DNA of 64,000 nt from Sphingobium sp. AP49 (GTDB taxonomy: Bacteria; Pseudomonadota; Alphaproteobacteria; Sphingomonadales; Sphingomonadaceae): positions 3,479,501-3,543,500 of the forward strand of contig NZ_CP124576.1 in NCBI RefSeq assembly GCF_000281715.2, in the 5' to 3' direction. The notes below the pieces were generated by a model. It was not told where the DNA came from. It saw nothing but the letters and a program-made list of their open reading frames with translations, and did no database searches. Positions 1 to 8,451 of this stretch are shown piece by piece. The stretch's first letter is position 1. The number at the start of each line of letters is the position of its first letter. Both the position numbers and the translations under genes were made by a program.

Positions 1-1
1 C

Positions 2-211
2 GCAAAATTCGTGACCCTGGCCAGCGGCCTGCCCGCGCAAATCACCGTCAGCAAGGATGGCAGTGCCGTCACCGGTACATCGATCATGGGCCTGATGATG
101 CTGGGTGCCGCCATGGGCGACAGCATCACGATCAGCGCGGCCGGCCCCGACGCGCATGACAGCCTGCATCAGTTGGTCACGCTGGTCGAAGACAAGTTCG
201 GCGAGGAATAG
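2..211 (+). CDS. HPr family phosphocarrier protein, C-terminal part (5' end outside window)
   Basis: The reading frame is open from base 2 and encodes the last 69 or so residues of an HPr-type protein. The conserved stretch SIMGLMMLGAAMGDSITI is the usual HPr segment around the regulatory serine and second helix, and the protein ends 33 residues after it, as in normal HPr. The phospho-accepting histidine would lie upstream of the window and cannot be checked. In alphaproteobacteria HPr usually belongs to the regulatory nitrogen-type phosphotransferase system and is not a sugar transporter component; that role is inferred from the family. The next gene starts 120 bases downstream, so this is probably the end of a transcript. 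Confidence 0.85.
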   Translation, partial: AKFVTLASGLPAQITVSKDGSAVTGTSIMGLMMLGAAMGDSITISAAGPDAHDSLHQLVTLVEDKFGEE

Positions 212-331
212 GCCGCTCATCCCGCCCGGCCCGCAGCCTGTCCATTGCGGCTTCCTTTTGCCTGTCCTTCGCAGTAAGCGACCGCTGATCGGAAGGAGCA
301 GGATCCGCTGGAGGATCAGAGGGATAGCCCT

Positions 332-1327
332 ATGCGCGACGCAAGACTGACCGACGAACCAGCCCGCATGGCTGCGCTGGAGCGCTATCAGGTGCTCGAT
401 ACGCCGGCCGAACCCGCCTTTGACCGGATTACCCAGCTCGTCCGCGCCATATTGGGCGTACCCATCTGCGCCGTCTCGCTGATCGACAATGACCGCCAAT
501 GGTTCAAGTCGCACCCGGGGCTGGACGTCAGCGAAACACCGCGCGGCGTCGCCTTTTGCGATCATACGATCCGCGATCGCATTCCCATGATCGTCAATGA
601 TGCGAGCGCCGATCTGCGGTTCAGCGCCAATCCGCTGGTCACGGGCGATCCCAATATCCGCAGCTATGCCGGCGTGCCTCTTTCGACAGCCGACGGCTAT
701 AATATCGGCTCGCTCTGCGCCATCGATACGGTGCCGCGGATGTTCGATCCGGCGCAGATCGCGATCCTGGAAAATCTGGGCGGGCTGGTGGTCGAACAAC
801 TGGAACTGCGCCGCATCGCCGATCGCGATCATCTGAGCGGCGCGCTGACGCGGCGCGCCTTCCTGGCGGAGATCGACAAGCAGATCAGCCTGTTTCAGCG
901 CCACCAGCGCCCGGCAAGCCTGTTGCTGCTCGACATCGACCATTTCAAGCAGGTCAACGACACGCATGGCCATCCCGCCGGCGACGTGGTGATCCGTGCC
1001 GTCGCCGAACGCTGCCGCCAGTTGAAGCGGCCGAGCGACATGTTCGGTCGACTGGGCGGCGAGGAGTTCGCGCTGCTGATGCCCGAAGCCGGCGCGCAGG
1101 AAGCCGGCGCTGCGGCACAGCGTTTCTGCGATGCCATCGCCGCGCTCGATATCCCCCATGCACCGCCCCTGCGCGTCACCGCCAGCTTTGGTATCGCCGA
1201 CATCGGGCCGGACCGGACCAGCAGCGGCGCCTGGCTCGCCGCTGCCGACGCCGCCCTCTATGCCGCCAAGCATGGCGGCCGCAATCGCGTCGCCATTGCG
1301 AAATCCGATGGCGCCCAGCCCGACTGA
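332..1327 (+). CDS. GAF-domain diguanylate cyclase
   Basis: This 331-residue soluble protein has an N-terminal GAF sensory domain (about residues 15-160, with the typical SLIDNDRQWFKS and FCDHTI stretches) followed by a GGDEF domain (about 165-325). The active-site motif is GGEEF at residues 242-246, an accepted active variant, and an RxxD inhibitory site (RPSD, 233-236) sits exactly five residues before it. It is therefore predicted to make cyclic di-GMP from two GTP and to be product-inhibited. There is no transmembrane segment, so the signal sensed by the GAF domain should be cytoplasmic. The signal itself cannot be read from the sequence. It appears to be a single-gene transcript. Confidence 0.93.
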   Translation: MRDARLTDEPARMAALERYQVLDTPAEPAFDRITQLVRAILGVPICAVSLIDNDRQWFKSHPGLDVSETPRGVAFCDHTIRDRIPMIVNDASADLRFSANPLVTGDPNIRSYAGVPLSTADGYNIGSLCAIDTVPRMFDPAQIAILENLGGLVVEQLELRRIADRDHLSGALTRRAFLAEIDKQISLFQRHQRPASLLLLDIDHFKQVNDTHGHPAGDVVIRAVAERCRQLKRPSDMFGRLGGEEFALLMPEAGAQEAGAAAQRFCDAIAALDIPHAPPLRVTASFGIADIGPDRTSSGAWLAAADAALYAAKHGGRNRVAIAKSDGAQPD

Positions 1328-1415
1328 CACCGAAAGGCTGTCCTTTTCCCCATTCCCTCGATAGAGAGGCCGCTTCGTCCGCACTGGTCGCGGACCAGAA
1401 GGCAGGACGCAGCAC

Positions 1416-2216
1416 GTGGCACGCGAAATCACCGGTTTTTCCAACCCGCTGGTCAAGCGCGTGCGCTCGCTGCGGGAAAAGAAATATCGCAAGGCCGAAG
1501 GGCTGTTCCTCGCCGAAGGGCTGCGCATCCTGACCGAAGCGCGCGAAGAAGGCGTGCTGCCCGAAATGCTCTTCCATGCGGGCTCCACCCATCCGCTCGC
1601 GCTCGACCTGATCGACGCGATCGAGGCGGACGGCGGCGACGTGATCGAAACCACGCCCGACATCCTCTCGAAGATCAGCGGCAAGGACAATGCCCAGGCG
1701 GTGGTCGGCGTCTATCGCGACCGGCTGACCCCGCTGGAAAAGCTGGATCGCAGCACGGCGGACATCTGGATCGTTGCCCAGTCGCTGCGCGATCCCGGCA
1801 ATCTGGGCACCATCCTGCGTACCGGCGACGCGGTCGGTGCCGGCGGCCTGATCCTGATCGACGATTGCGTCGACCCCTTCTCGGTCGAATCGGTGCGTGC
1901 CAGCATGGGCGCCCTCTTCACCCAGTCGATCACCCAGGCGCGCTGGGGCGAATTCATGCACTGGCTGCGCCAGGGGCCGGGCGACCTCATCGGCACCAGC
2001 CTCAAGGCCACCCAGGATTATCAGGAGCCCCGCTATCAGAGCCCCAGCTTCCTGCTGGTCGGCAATGAGGCACAGGGCCTGCCCGAAAGCTATGAAGCCG
2101 AATGCGACCAGTTGGTGAAGATGCCCATGCTGGGCAAGGCCGACAGCCTCAATGCCGCCGTCGCCACGGCAGTCATGGCCTATGAGCTGCTGAACCAGAA
2201 ACGAAAGACATCATAA
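1416..2216 (+). CDS. TrmH/SpoU-family RNA 2'-O-methyltransferase
   Basis: The 266-residue protein begins at a GTG with AGGA eight bases upstream. It has the N-terminal substrate-binding part seen in SpoU enzymes (ITGFSNPLVKRVRSLREKKYR, with FLAEG following) and the C-terminal trefoil-knot SAM domain. The three SpoU motifs are visible: DPGNLGTILRTGDAVG, then FSVESVRASMGALFT, then LLVGNEAQGL with LNAAVATAVMAYE. The expected reaction is SAM-dependent 2'-O-methylation of a ribose in rRNA or tRNA. Which nucleotide is modified cannot be decided from sequence. The gene starts 88 bases after the diguanylate cyclase with no terminator between them, so cotranscription is possible. Confidence 0.92.
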   Translation: MAREITGFSNPLVKRVRSLREKKYRKAEGLFLAEGLRILTEAREEGVLPEMLFHAGSTHPLALDLIDAIEADGGDVIETTPDILSKISGKDNAQAVVGVYRDRLTPLEKLDRSTADIWIVAQSLRDPGNLGTILRTGDAVGAGGLILIDDCVDPFSVESVRASMGALFTQSITQARWGEFMHWLRQGPGDLIGTSLKATQDYQEPRYQSPSFLLVGNEAQGLPESYEAECDQLVKMPMLGKADSLNAAVATAVMAYELLNQKRKTS

Positions 2217-2300
2217 CCGTCATCCCGGCGCAGGCTGGGATCTCACTTTTCTTCAAGCAGACGAAAGAAGAGAGATGCCGACCTTCGCCGGCATGACGCA
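2217..2300. repeat. Palindromic intergenic repeat (FAGMT-type)
   Basis: The arms GTCATCCCGGCGCAGGCTGG and GCCGACCTTCGCCGGCATGAC are near inverted copies flanking a loop of about 40 bases. Elements of this form are common in proteobacterial intergenic DNA and give spurious peptides such as FAGMT in one frame and HAGEGRHL in another. Here the right arm extends the next gene's open frame upstream, which would produce a false start at 2275. Copy number elsewhere in the genome cannot be seen. Confidence 0.75.
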
Positions 2301-2316
2301 AAGGGGGCAAGACGAC

Positions 2317-3588
2317 GTGACACAGACGAGCGGCATGGGCGCAATGTGGCGGCACAAGCGGGTGCTGGCGGCCAGCCTGATCGGCACGGCAGTCGAATTC
2401 TACGACTTCTACATCTACGCCACCGCCGCCAGCCTGATTTTCCCCTCGCTCTTCTTCCCGTCCTCCTCGCCCTCGGCGCAGTTGATGGCGTCCTATGGCA
2501 GCCTGGCCCTGGCCTTTCTCGCCCGGCCCGTCGGCGCTGCGGTGTTCGGGCATTATGGTGATCGCGTCGGGCGCAAGGCAACGCTGGTTGTCTCGTTGAT
2601 GCTGATGGGCGGGTGCACGCTCCTGATCGGCTTTCTCCCCACCTATGCCATGATCGGCTTTTGGGCGCCGCTCATTCTCTGTCTACTACGCTTCGGCCAG
2701 GGCTTCGGCCTTGGCGGCGAATGGGGCGGGGCGGCGCTGCTGGCGGTCGAGAACGCGCCCGAAGGCTGGCGTGCCCGCTTCGGCATGTTCCCGCAACTGG
2801 GGGCGCCGGTCGGCTTCATCGCCGCCAATGGCCTGTTCCTGCTGCTGGGTGCCTTCCTCAGTGACGCCGAATTCTTCGCCTGGGGCTGGCGCCTGCCCTT
2901 CCTTGGCAGCTCCGTGCTGGTGATCCTCGGCCTCTGGGTGCGCCTGAAGCTTACCGAGACGCCCGAATTTGCCGCCGCACAGAAGGAAGCGCCACCACCC
3001 GCCGTACCGCTTGCCACCCTGCTCTCGACCCATCTGGGCGCGGCCATTGCCGGCACCTTCGCCTGCGCGGCCTGCTTTGCCGTCTATTATATCGCGACGG
3101 CCTTCGCGCTGGGCTATGGCACCACGGCGCTCAAGATCGACCGCGAGATATTCCTGGCAATCCAGCTCGGCGCGATCCTGTTCATGGCGTTCAGCATCGT
3201 GCTGGCCGGCTGGTGGTCCGACAAGACCACGCCAACCCGCGTTCTTGCATGGGGCTGCGCCGGCACGTTGGTCATGGGCGTCGCCTTCGGGCCGCTGATC
3301 GGCACCGCCACATTACTGCCGATCTTCGCCGCCCTCAGTTTCGCCCTGTTCGTGATGGGCTTCATCTACGGACCGCTCGGCGCGTATCTGCCCGCGCTCT
3401 TCCCGACCCAGCTGCGCTATACCGGCGCCTCCTTCGCTTTCAATCTGGGCGGCATATTGGGCGGCGCATTGGCGCCGATCGTCGCCACCTGGCTGATCGG
3501 CGCACAGGGCGTTACTCTGGTCGGCCTCTACATGTCCGCCGCTGCGCTGATCAGCCTTGCGGGCCTCTGGTGGACGAGCCGGCGATGA
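2317..3588 (+). CDS. MFS transporter, metabolite:H+ symporter (MHS/ProP-like) family
   Basis: This 423-residue protein has about 12 hydrophobic segments. Diagnostic MHS features are GTAVEFYDFYIYATAA in the first helix, the GDRVGRK loop between helices 2 and 3, and RFGQGFGLGGEWGGA in helix 4. Relatives include the proline/betaine, shikimate and alpha-ketoglutarate permeases; the substrate here is unknown but probably a carboxylate or zwitterion taken up with protons. I chose the GTG at 2317 because AAAGGGGG precedes it by about eight bases; the longer open frame from 2275 only translates the repeat element. The end overlaps the convergent GNAT gene by 38 bases. Confidence 0.88.
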   Translation: MTQTSGMGAMWRHKRVLAASLIGTAVEFYDFYIYATAASLIFPSLFFPSSSPSAQLMASYGSLALAFLARPVGAAVFGHYGDRVGRKATLVVSLMLMGGCTLLIGFLPTYAMIGFWAPLILCLLRFGQGFGLGGEWGGAALLAVENAPEGWRARFGMFPQLGAPVGFIAANGLFLLLGAFLSDAEFFAWGWRLPFLGSSVLVILGLWVRLKLTETPEFAAAQKEAPPPAVPLATLLSTHLGAAIAGTFACAACFAVYYIATAFALGYGTTALKIDREIFLAIQLGAILFMAFSIVLAGWWSDKTTPTRVLAWGCAGTLVMGVAFGPLIGTATLLPIFAALSFALFVMGFIYGPLGAYLPALFPTQLRYTGASFAFNLGGILGGALAPIVATWLIGAQGVTLVGLYMSAAALISLAGLWWTSRR

Positions 3589-4108
3589 GTTTCCGCATCA
3601 GCACCAGCGGCACGCCGTTGTCCTGAAAGGGTTGGACGTCGACGAAGCCGAAGCTGCGATAGAGTGGTACGCCAGCCATCGTGGCCGATAGTTCCAATGC
3701 GCTAAAGCCTTCCGCCCCCGCCGCCTGCTCGCACAGGGACAGGATCAACGTGCCTACGCCTTTGCGGACATGGTCGGGATGGGTGTACATGGCCCGCACC
3801 CTGGCCGCTTCGGTCGCCGGGTCGAGCATCCGGTCGTTGCGGCCAGCACTATGATCGCCGCCATAGGCTGTCGCCCGCCGACTCCAGCCGCCGCAGCCTG
3901 CGATCGCATCGCCATCCTGGATCAGGAAATAGGTGCCGTCGGCGATCAGGCGACTGTCTAGGCCCATGAAGCCATGGCTGGCCTTGACCTGTTCGGGCGT
4001 CAGAAAGTCGTCCTGCAAGTGATCGATCGCCGCCGTCATCACGGCGGAAAGACCCGCTTCATCGTCGCTGGTCGCGATGCGGTGGTTCAGCCGGGATAAT
4101 ATGGTCAT
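3551..4108 (-). CDS. GNAT family N-acetyltransferase
   Basis: The 185-residue protein has a GNAT fold. The acetyl-CoA binding motif A is visible as VRAMYTHPDHVRKGVGTLIL (R-x-G-x-G type), followed by ALELSATMAGVPLYRSFGF, the usual motif B. Such enzymes transfer an acetyl group from acetyl-CoA to an amine or small molecule; the acceptor is not predictable. The C-terminal dozen residues (after VLMRKL) overlap the end of the convergent transporter gene. The gene appears monocistronic: the next leftward gene on this strand is far away and the upstream TonB receptor ends in its own terminator. Confidence 0.88.
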   Translation of the reverse strand: MTILSRLNHRIATSDDEAGLSAVMTAAIDHLQDDFLTPEQVKASHGFMGLDSRLIADGTYFLIQDGDAIAGCGGWSRRATAYGGDHSAGRNDRMLDPATEAARVRAMYTHPDHVRKGVGTLILSLCEQAAGAEGFSALELSATMAGVPLYRSFGFVDVQPFQDNGVPLVLMRKLIAGSSTRGPQG

Positions 4109-4147
4109 CAGCTCGACGATATCTGGTGCGCTATCAAGCGAAAATCA

Positions 4148-4188
4148 AAAAAAGGGGGACTGCCGGACCAAAGCCCCGCAGTCCCCTC
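4148..4188 (-). terminator. Rho-independent terminator of the TonB receptor gene
   Basis: Read leftwards, GGGGACTGC (4186-4178) pairs perfectly with GCAGTCCCC (4163-4155) around a 14-base loop and is followed by a run of seven T. It lies just after the receptor stop codon. Confidence 0.9.
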
Positions 4189-4195
4189 CATTCCA

Positions 4196-6673
4196 TCAGA
4201 ACTTGAAGCTGACGCGGCCATACCAATAGCCGCCGTTGATGCCATAGGGCGACAGGGTAACCGGCGCGTCGAGCACGGCACCGCCGTCGATCGGCAGCCC
4301 GTCGGGACCATTGGGCACGGTATCCGTCTTCTTGTTGAAGAGGTTGTTGGCCCCAACGCTCAGCGTAATGCCCTGGGGCATCTCATAGCTGACTTCCAGA
4401 TCGGTGATCGCCGCCGCACCGACCCCGACGGTCGGCGTGCCGCCATCATAGATCACGACCTGCGACGCCTTGCCATAGAAGGTTTCGCGCAGGTTGGCGC
4501 TGAAGCCGCCCATGGTGAACAGTGCCCCGGCGATGATCTTATATTTGGGCGACGCGTCCTCCAGGATGGAGCGCGCATCCGCCGCATAGAGATCCTCGTC
4601 GATCCGCAGCTTCGTGATCTTGGTCTCGTTATAGTTGGCCGACAGCGACCAGAGGATGCTCCCTTCGCCGATCGGCGTCGGATAGCTGGCGGTCACATCG
4701 ACCCCGCGGGTGCGGGTATCCGCGCCGTTGGTGAAGAGGTTGACGCCGGCATCGCCGACCGAAAGCACATAGGGATCCAGCACATTGCCATGCGCCGCGA
4801 TCGCGTCGAGCACCGCCTGGTTGGTCACCACGCCGCCAGTCAGACCCACGATCGAGCCGGTACCGACGATCCGGTTCTTCACCTTCACCTGATAGGCATC
4901 GATGGTGATGCTCAGCTTGTTGATCGGGCGAATGACCAGGCCGGCGCTGAAGTTGGTCGACGTTTCCGGCTTCAGGTCTTCATAGCCCAGCAGCTTGGCC
5001 GCGTCGGAGTTCGGCGGCAACTGCACATAGGCCGTGGTCGGTCCAACGTTGGTCGCGGAATAATAGGATTCGAGCAGCGAGGGCGCACGGAAACCGGTGC
5101 TGACCGTCCCGCGGACCGCGAACTGATCCGAAATATCGATGCGGCTGTTGATCTTCCACGTCCATTTGGTGCCGAAATCGCTGTAGTCCTCGTAGCGGAC
5201 GGCGCCATCGACCTTCCAGATGTCGATCGGGTTGAGCGCGATGTCGGCATAGGCGGCGACATTGTGCCGCTTGTGCTTGCCCGCATCGGTCGCCAGGAAG
5301 CCCGGATAGGACTGGCCACCTTCAAAATAGGTCGACTCGAAATTGCCCTGGCCGATCTGGAAGGTGTTTTCGCGATATTCGGCGCCGAATGCCAGGTTCA
5401 TCGGCGCAGCCAGGCCAAGCTCGATTTCCTTGGCGATGTCGATATTGTTGGTCCATTCCGACGCCTTCAGGAAACCGTCATAGAAGTTGGACGGGGTATA
5501 GCCGGTGTTGATGAACAGCGTGCGGTTGGCCGAATCCAGCGTGTAGAGCTTGGCATAATCCTGGCCATAGGTGGTGCTGATATCCCAGCGGAACCCGGCC
5601 GTCTCGCCCTTGATGCCACCGGTGTTGGAGAAATCATCCTCCTTGATCGCTTCGCGCGGATTGAAGCCATAGGCGCTGACCAGCAGGTCCTCGCCCGCTT
5701 CGCCCAGCGTATTGGACCGCGACACGCGCCAAGGCTGACGATAGTTCTCATAGGCGCTCGCCTCGCGGCGGCCATAGCTGCCAAAGGCATAGAGTTCGAC
5801 GCCGCCGAAATCATGGCCGGCATTATAGACGATGGTGGTCAGGGTCGACCGCGCATCGCCGACGATCCGATTGGTATAGGGCGCGTTGGGCAGGCCGATC
5901 GCCGCCATCGCCTCATGGTCCGCACCCAGATCGTCGCGCAGGCTGCCATCCGCGTTATAGATACGCGAATCCACCCCGCCCCGCTGCGAGAAGCCGTGAT
6001 AGCGGTGGAACATGGTGAAATTGGCATAGCTATCTTCGCCCAGATCCGGCGCGAAGGTGACGCTGCCCGAATAGGTCGTGCCATCGCCCTTATAATATTG
6101 GCCGCCGGTGAAGCTGCCCGAAATGCTGCCCTTGTCTTCCTTGAGGATGATGTTGATGACGCCGGCGATCGCATCCGAACCATATTGGGCGGCCGCGCCG
6201 TCTTCCAGCACTTCGATGCGGGCGATCGAACCGGGCGGGATCATGTCGAGATCGGGTGCCACGCCGCCCTGGAAAGGTCCGCCCAGCACATGCAGGTTGG
6301 CGGTGCCATGCCGGCGCTTGCCGTTGACCAGCACGAGCGCATGGTTGGGGCTCAGGCCGCGCAGGCGCGCCGACAGCGTCAGGTTGGCGGTATCGCCGCC
6401 AAAGGCTTCAGCCGTGAAGGAGGGCACCAGTTGGCCCAGCACCTGGTTCAGGTTGGGCTGCCCGACCTTTTCCAGCATCGCACTGTCGAGAACCTTGATC
6501 GGCGCGGCGCTTTCTGCGGCAGTCACGCCGGTCGCGCGCGTACCCGTGACGATGATGGCCGCACCGTTGTCCACGGCAGCGGCTTGCGGCGCACTATCCT
6601 GCGCAAAAACGGGAACAGAAGAACAGATTGCAACAGCAATCGCAGCACGAGAAACTAGACCCGTATACTTCAT
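4196..6673 (-). CDS. TonB-dependent outer membrane receptor (orphan)
   Basis: This 825-residue protein has a signal peptide (cleavage near AFAQ-type site VFAQ, residue 24-25), a TonB-box-like segment IIVTGTR (about 40), a plug domain (about 55-180 with RGLSPNHALVLVNGKRRHG and DGAAAQYGSDAIAGVINIIL), and a long beta-barrel ending in the terminal aromatic residue (VSFKF) expected of outer membrane proteins. Energised by TonB-ExbBD, it should import a scarce ligand; none can be named. It is clearly similar to the receptor at 27.8 kb through the plug and barrel. No substrate-processing gene is adjacent. A shared upstream 11-mer (6858-6868) suggests co-regulation with that second receptor. Confidence 0.95.
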   Translation of the reverse strand: MKYTGLVSRAAIAVAICSSVPVFAQDSAPQAAAVDNGAAIIVTGTRATGVTAAESAAPIKVLDSAMLEKVGQPNLNQVLGQLVPSFTAEAFGGDTANLTLSARLRGLSPNHALVLVNGKRRHGTANLHVLGGPFQGGVAPDLDMIPPGSIARIEVLEDGAAAQYGSDAIAGVINIILKEDKGSISGSFTGGQYYKGDGTTYSGSVTFAPDLGEDSYANFTMFHRYHGFSQRGGVDSRIYNADGSLRDDLGADHEAMAAIGLPNAPYTNRIVGDARSTLTTIVYNAGHDFGGVELYAFGSYGRREASAYENYRQPWRVSRSNTLGEAGEDLLVSAYGFNPREAIKEDDFSNTGGIKGETAGFRWDISTTYGQDYAKLYTLDSANRTLFINTGYTPSNFYDGFLKASEWTNNIDIAKEIELGLAAPMNLAFGAEYRENTFQIGQGNFESTYFEGGQSYPGFLATDAGKHKRHNVAAYADIALNPIDIWKVDGAVRYEDYSDFGTKWTWKINSRIDISDQFAVRGTVSTGFRAPSLLESYYSATNVGPTTAYVQLPPNSDAAKLLGYEDLKPETSTNFSAGLVIRPINKLSITIDAYQVKVKNRIVGTGSIVGLTGGVVTNQAVLDAIAAHGNVLDPYVLSVGDAGVNLFTNGADTRTRGVDVTASYPTPIGEGSILWSLSANYNETKITKLRIDEDLYAADARSILEDASPKYKIIAGALFTMGGFSANLRETFYGKASQVVIYDGGTPTVGVGAAAITDLEVSYEMPQGITLSVGANNLFNKKTDTVPNGPDGLPIDGGAVLDAPVTLSPYGINGGYWYGRVSFKF

Positions 6674-6943
6674 GAAACAGCCCCCTAATTTGTTTTTTTG
6701 ACGGAGCCTCTCCTAGAAATAATATTGTTTTTACTACCCCTGTTCGATCCAATCATTTGACATAACCGCCCACGCCGCAAAGCCGTTCGGCCGCAACAGA
6801 GCAACATTTAGCAATGACTGGAAACGGAAGGCTGACATAAAACCGCCACATGCGAAAACGCATTTTGCGAGGGGCGGCGAAATCCTTTCGCATACGCAAA
6901 ATGCGGCGACGTCAAAAAAGCGATCAACACATTGCAACACAAC
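6674..6943 (-). promoter_or_regulatory. Long upstream region of the orphan TonB receptor
   Basis: About 270 bases without a gene lie between the receptor start and the rplS terminator. The part next to the gene is AT-rich and ends in AGGGGG seven bases before the ATG, a good ribosome binding site. The distal part (6850-6910) carries an inverted repeat of CGCA-AAA-TGCG blocks. I see no convincing small gene here. Confidence 0.6.
6858..6905. promoter_or_regulatory. Putative operator: inverted CGCAAAATGCG repeats
   Basis: CGCATTTTGCG at 6859-6869 is the exact reverse complement of CGCAAAATGCG at 6895-6905; each block is itself a short palindrome CGCA-N3-TGCG. Read in the direction of the receptor gene, GCAAAATGCGT (6868-6858) ends 184 bases before the start codon. 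The same 11-mer lies 183 bases before the second TonB receptor. Confidence 0.6.
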
Positions 6944-6986
6944 GAAAAAGGCGGCGACCCTGGGGGCCGCCGCCTGTTTCTTTTTT
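6944..6986 (-). terminator. Terminator after rplS
   Basis: AGGCGGCG (6949-6956) pairs with CGCCGCCT (6968-6975). Read leftwards the hairpin is followed by five T, and on the other strand by a T-rich tract, so it may work in both directions. It closes the ribosomal operon. Confidence 0.88.
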
Positions 6987-7014
6987 ACAACTGTCAAGAA
7001 CAGTTTTTGAAGGA

Positions 7015-7383
7015 TTAACCTTCGGTACGCGTATCGCGACGTTCGGCGATGCGCGCGCGCTTGCCGGTGCGACCACGCAGATAATAGAGCTTCGCACGAC
7101 GCACGATGCCGCGACGAACGACCGTGATCGAATCGATGTTGGGCGAATAGAGCGGGAACACGCGCTCCACGCCTTCGCCGAACGAAATCTTGCGAACGGT
7201 GAAGTTGCTGCCCATGCCCTTGTTGGAGCGGGCAATGCAGACGCCTTCATAGTTCTGAACGCGGCTACGCTCGCCTTCGATGACCTTCACGCCGACACGC
7301 AGCGTGTCACCGGGGCGGAAATCGGGGATATCCTTGGCGAGAGCGGCAATGTTTTCCGCCTCGATCTGCTGGATGATGTTCAT
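7015..7383 (-). CDS. rplS: 50S ribosomal protein L19
   Basis: This 122-residue protein carries the L19 hallmarks: the N-terminal [20 protein letters not shown] segment, [11 protein letters not shown], and the C-terminal [19 protein letters not shown]19 sits at the interface of the two ribosomal subunits. It is the last gene of the ffh-rpsP-rimM-trmD-rplS cluster, lying 13 bases after trmD and followed directly by a strong hairpin terminator. Length and start are normal for the family. Confidence 0.98.
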   Translation of the reverse strand: MNIIQQIEAENIAALAKDIPDFRPGDTLRVGVKVIEGERSRVQNYEGVCIARSNKGMGSNFTVRKISFGEGVERVFPLYSPNIDSITVVRRGIVRRAKLYYLRGRTGKRARIAERRDTRTEG

Positions 7384-7396
7384 GTAACGTCAGTCC

Positions 7397-8128
7397 TCAA
7401 GTCTTTTGCTGCGCACCAGAGGGCGACTGGTCCCGAACACCAATATGGCGTTCCCAAAGGTCCGGCCGCCTTAGCCGTGTATCTGCCTCCGCCTGTTGTT
7501 TCCGCCAGGCGGCGATCTTCGCATGATCCCCCGATCGCAACACTTGCGGGATCGTGCGCCCCTCCCATTCTACCGGTCGGGTATAATGCGGATATTCGAG
7601 CAAACCCGTTTCAAAGGATTCTTCGACACCGCTGGAAGCGGCGCCCATTACACCGGGAAGCAGGCGGATGCAAGCATCGAGCAGCATCAGCGCGCCCATT
7701 TCCCCGCCGGACAGAATGATGTCCCCCATCGATATCTGCTCGATCGGCCGGGCCTCGAAAATCCGCTCGTCAAACCCCTCGAACCGACCGCACAGCAGCG
7801 TCACGCCCGGGCCGTCGGCCAGCGCCCGCACCCGCGCCTGGGTGATCGGCGCCCCACGCGGCGTCATCGCAATCACCGGCAGGTCCGGCCGCCGTTCCAG
7901 CGCATGGTCGATACCACGCGCCAATATATCGGGCTTCAGCACCATGCCGGCCCCACCGCCTGCCGGCGTATCGTCGACAGTGCGATGCTTGTCGGTGGCA
8001 AAGCCACGCATCTGGATCGGATCGCACGACCATTTCCCTTCGGCCAGCGCCCGCCCAGCGAGCGACACGCCCAGCGGCCCCGGGAACATCTCGGGATAGA
8101 GGGTCAGGATCTGCGCGGCAAAGCTCAT
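7397..8128 (-). CDS. trmD: tRNA (guanine-N1-)-methyltransferase
   Basis: The 243-residue protein is TrmD, which uses SAM to methylate guanosine 37 of tRNAs that have G at position 36, protecting against frameshifting. Visible signatures are [13 protein letters not shown] at the N terminus, the catalytic-region [12 protein letters not shown], and the knot segments [29 protein letters not shown] and [20 protein letters not shown]. The first ATG overlaps the stop of the small membrane protein gene by four bases (ATGA), implying translational coupling with that insert gene. rplS follows 13 bases later. Confidence 0.97.
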   Translation of the reverse strand: MSFAAQILTLYPEMFPGPLGVSLAGRALAEGKWSCDPIQMRGFATDKHRTVDDTPAGGGAGMVLKPDILARGIDHALERRPDLPVIAMTPRGAPITQARVRALADGPGVTLLCGRFEGFDERIFEARPIEQISMGDIILSGGEMGALMLLDACIRLLPGVMGAASSGVEESFETGLLEYPHYTRPVEWEGRTIPQVLRSGDHAKIAAWRKQQAEADTRLRRPDLWERHIGVRDQSPSGAQQKT

Positions 8129-8397
8129 CGCCGGCGTGCTCGCAACCGCGCAGCGGACAGCCCGCCAATCAGGCAGAGCGCGCCACAGCCCAACATCACC
8201 AGGCCGATCATCCGCAACATGTCGGCAAATGGCCGCTCGGGGTGCAACATACCCGGCAACAGCACCAGAAGCGGCAAGGGGCAGACCAGCCCAATCGCCA
8301 CCAGCACCTTCACCCAGCGCGGCCAGCTCAGACCGAACAGCCGCCAGCCCCCGGCCAGCATCATCAGCAGATAGATTGCGGTCAATATTTGCGCCAT
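8125..8397 (-). CDS. Small membrane protein inserted in the trmD operon
   Basis: This 90-residue protein has three predicted hydrophobic segments (about 4-22, 30-48, 60-80) and a basic tail ending RLRARRR. No family is recognised. It lies between the serine hydrolase gene and trmD and overlaps trmD by ATGA, which supports real translation. Because rimM is normally followed directly by trmD, this gene and the serine hydrolase look like an insertion into the operon. A function in membrane or envelope biology is only a guess. Confidence 0.6.
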   Translation of the reverse strand: MAQILTAIYLLMMLAGGWRLFGLSWPRWVKVLVAIGLVCPLPLLVLLPGMLHPERPFADMLRMIGLVMLGCGALCLIGGLSAARLRARRR

Positions 8398-8451
8398 GAC
8401 AGCGCGCCTAGAGCATTTTCATCGCAGGGGAAACAGCCGATAGCGGTCCGA

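Noticed and set aside
2275..2316. N-terminal extension of the MHS transporter (MPTFAGMT...)
   Set aside because: It translates a common palindromic repeat; the GTG at 2317 has the real ribosome binding site.
4790..6658. 622-residue plus-strand open frame opposite the first TonB receptor
   Set aside because: Complement of the receptor gene in GC-rich DNA; no domain and repeated His/Arg/Gly/Ala composition.
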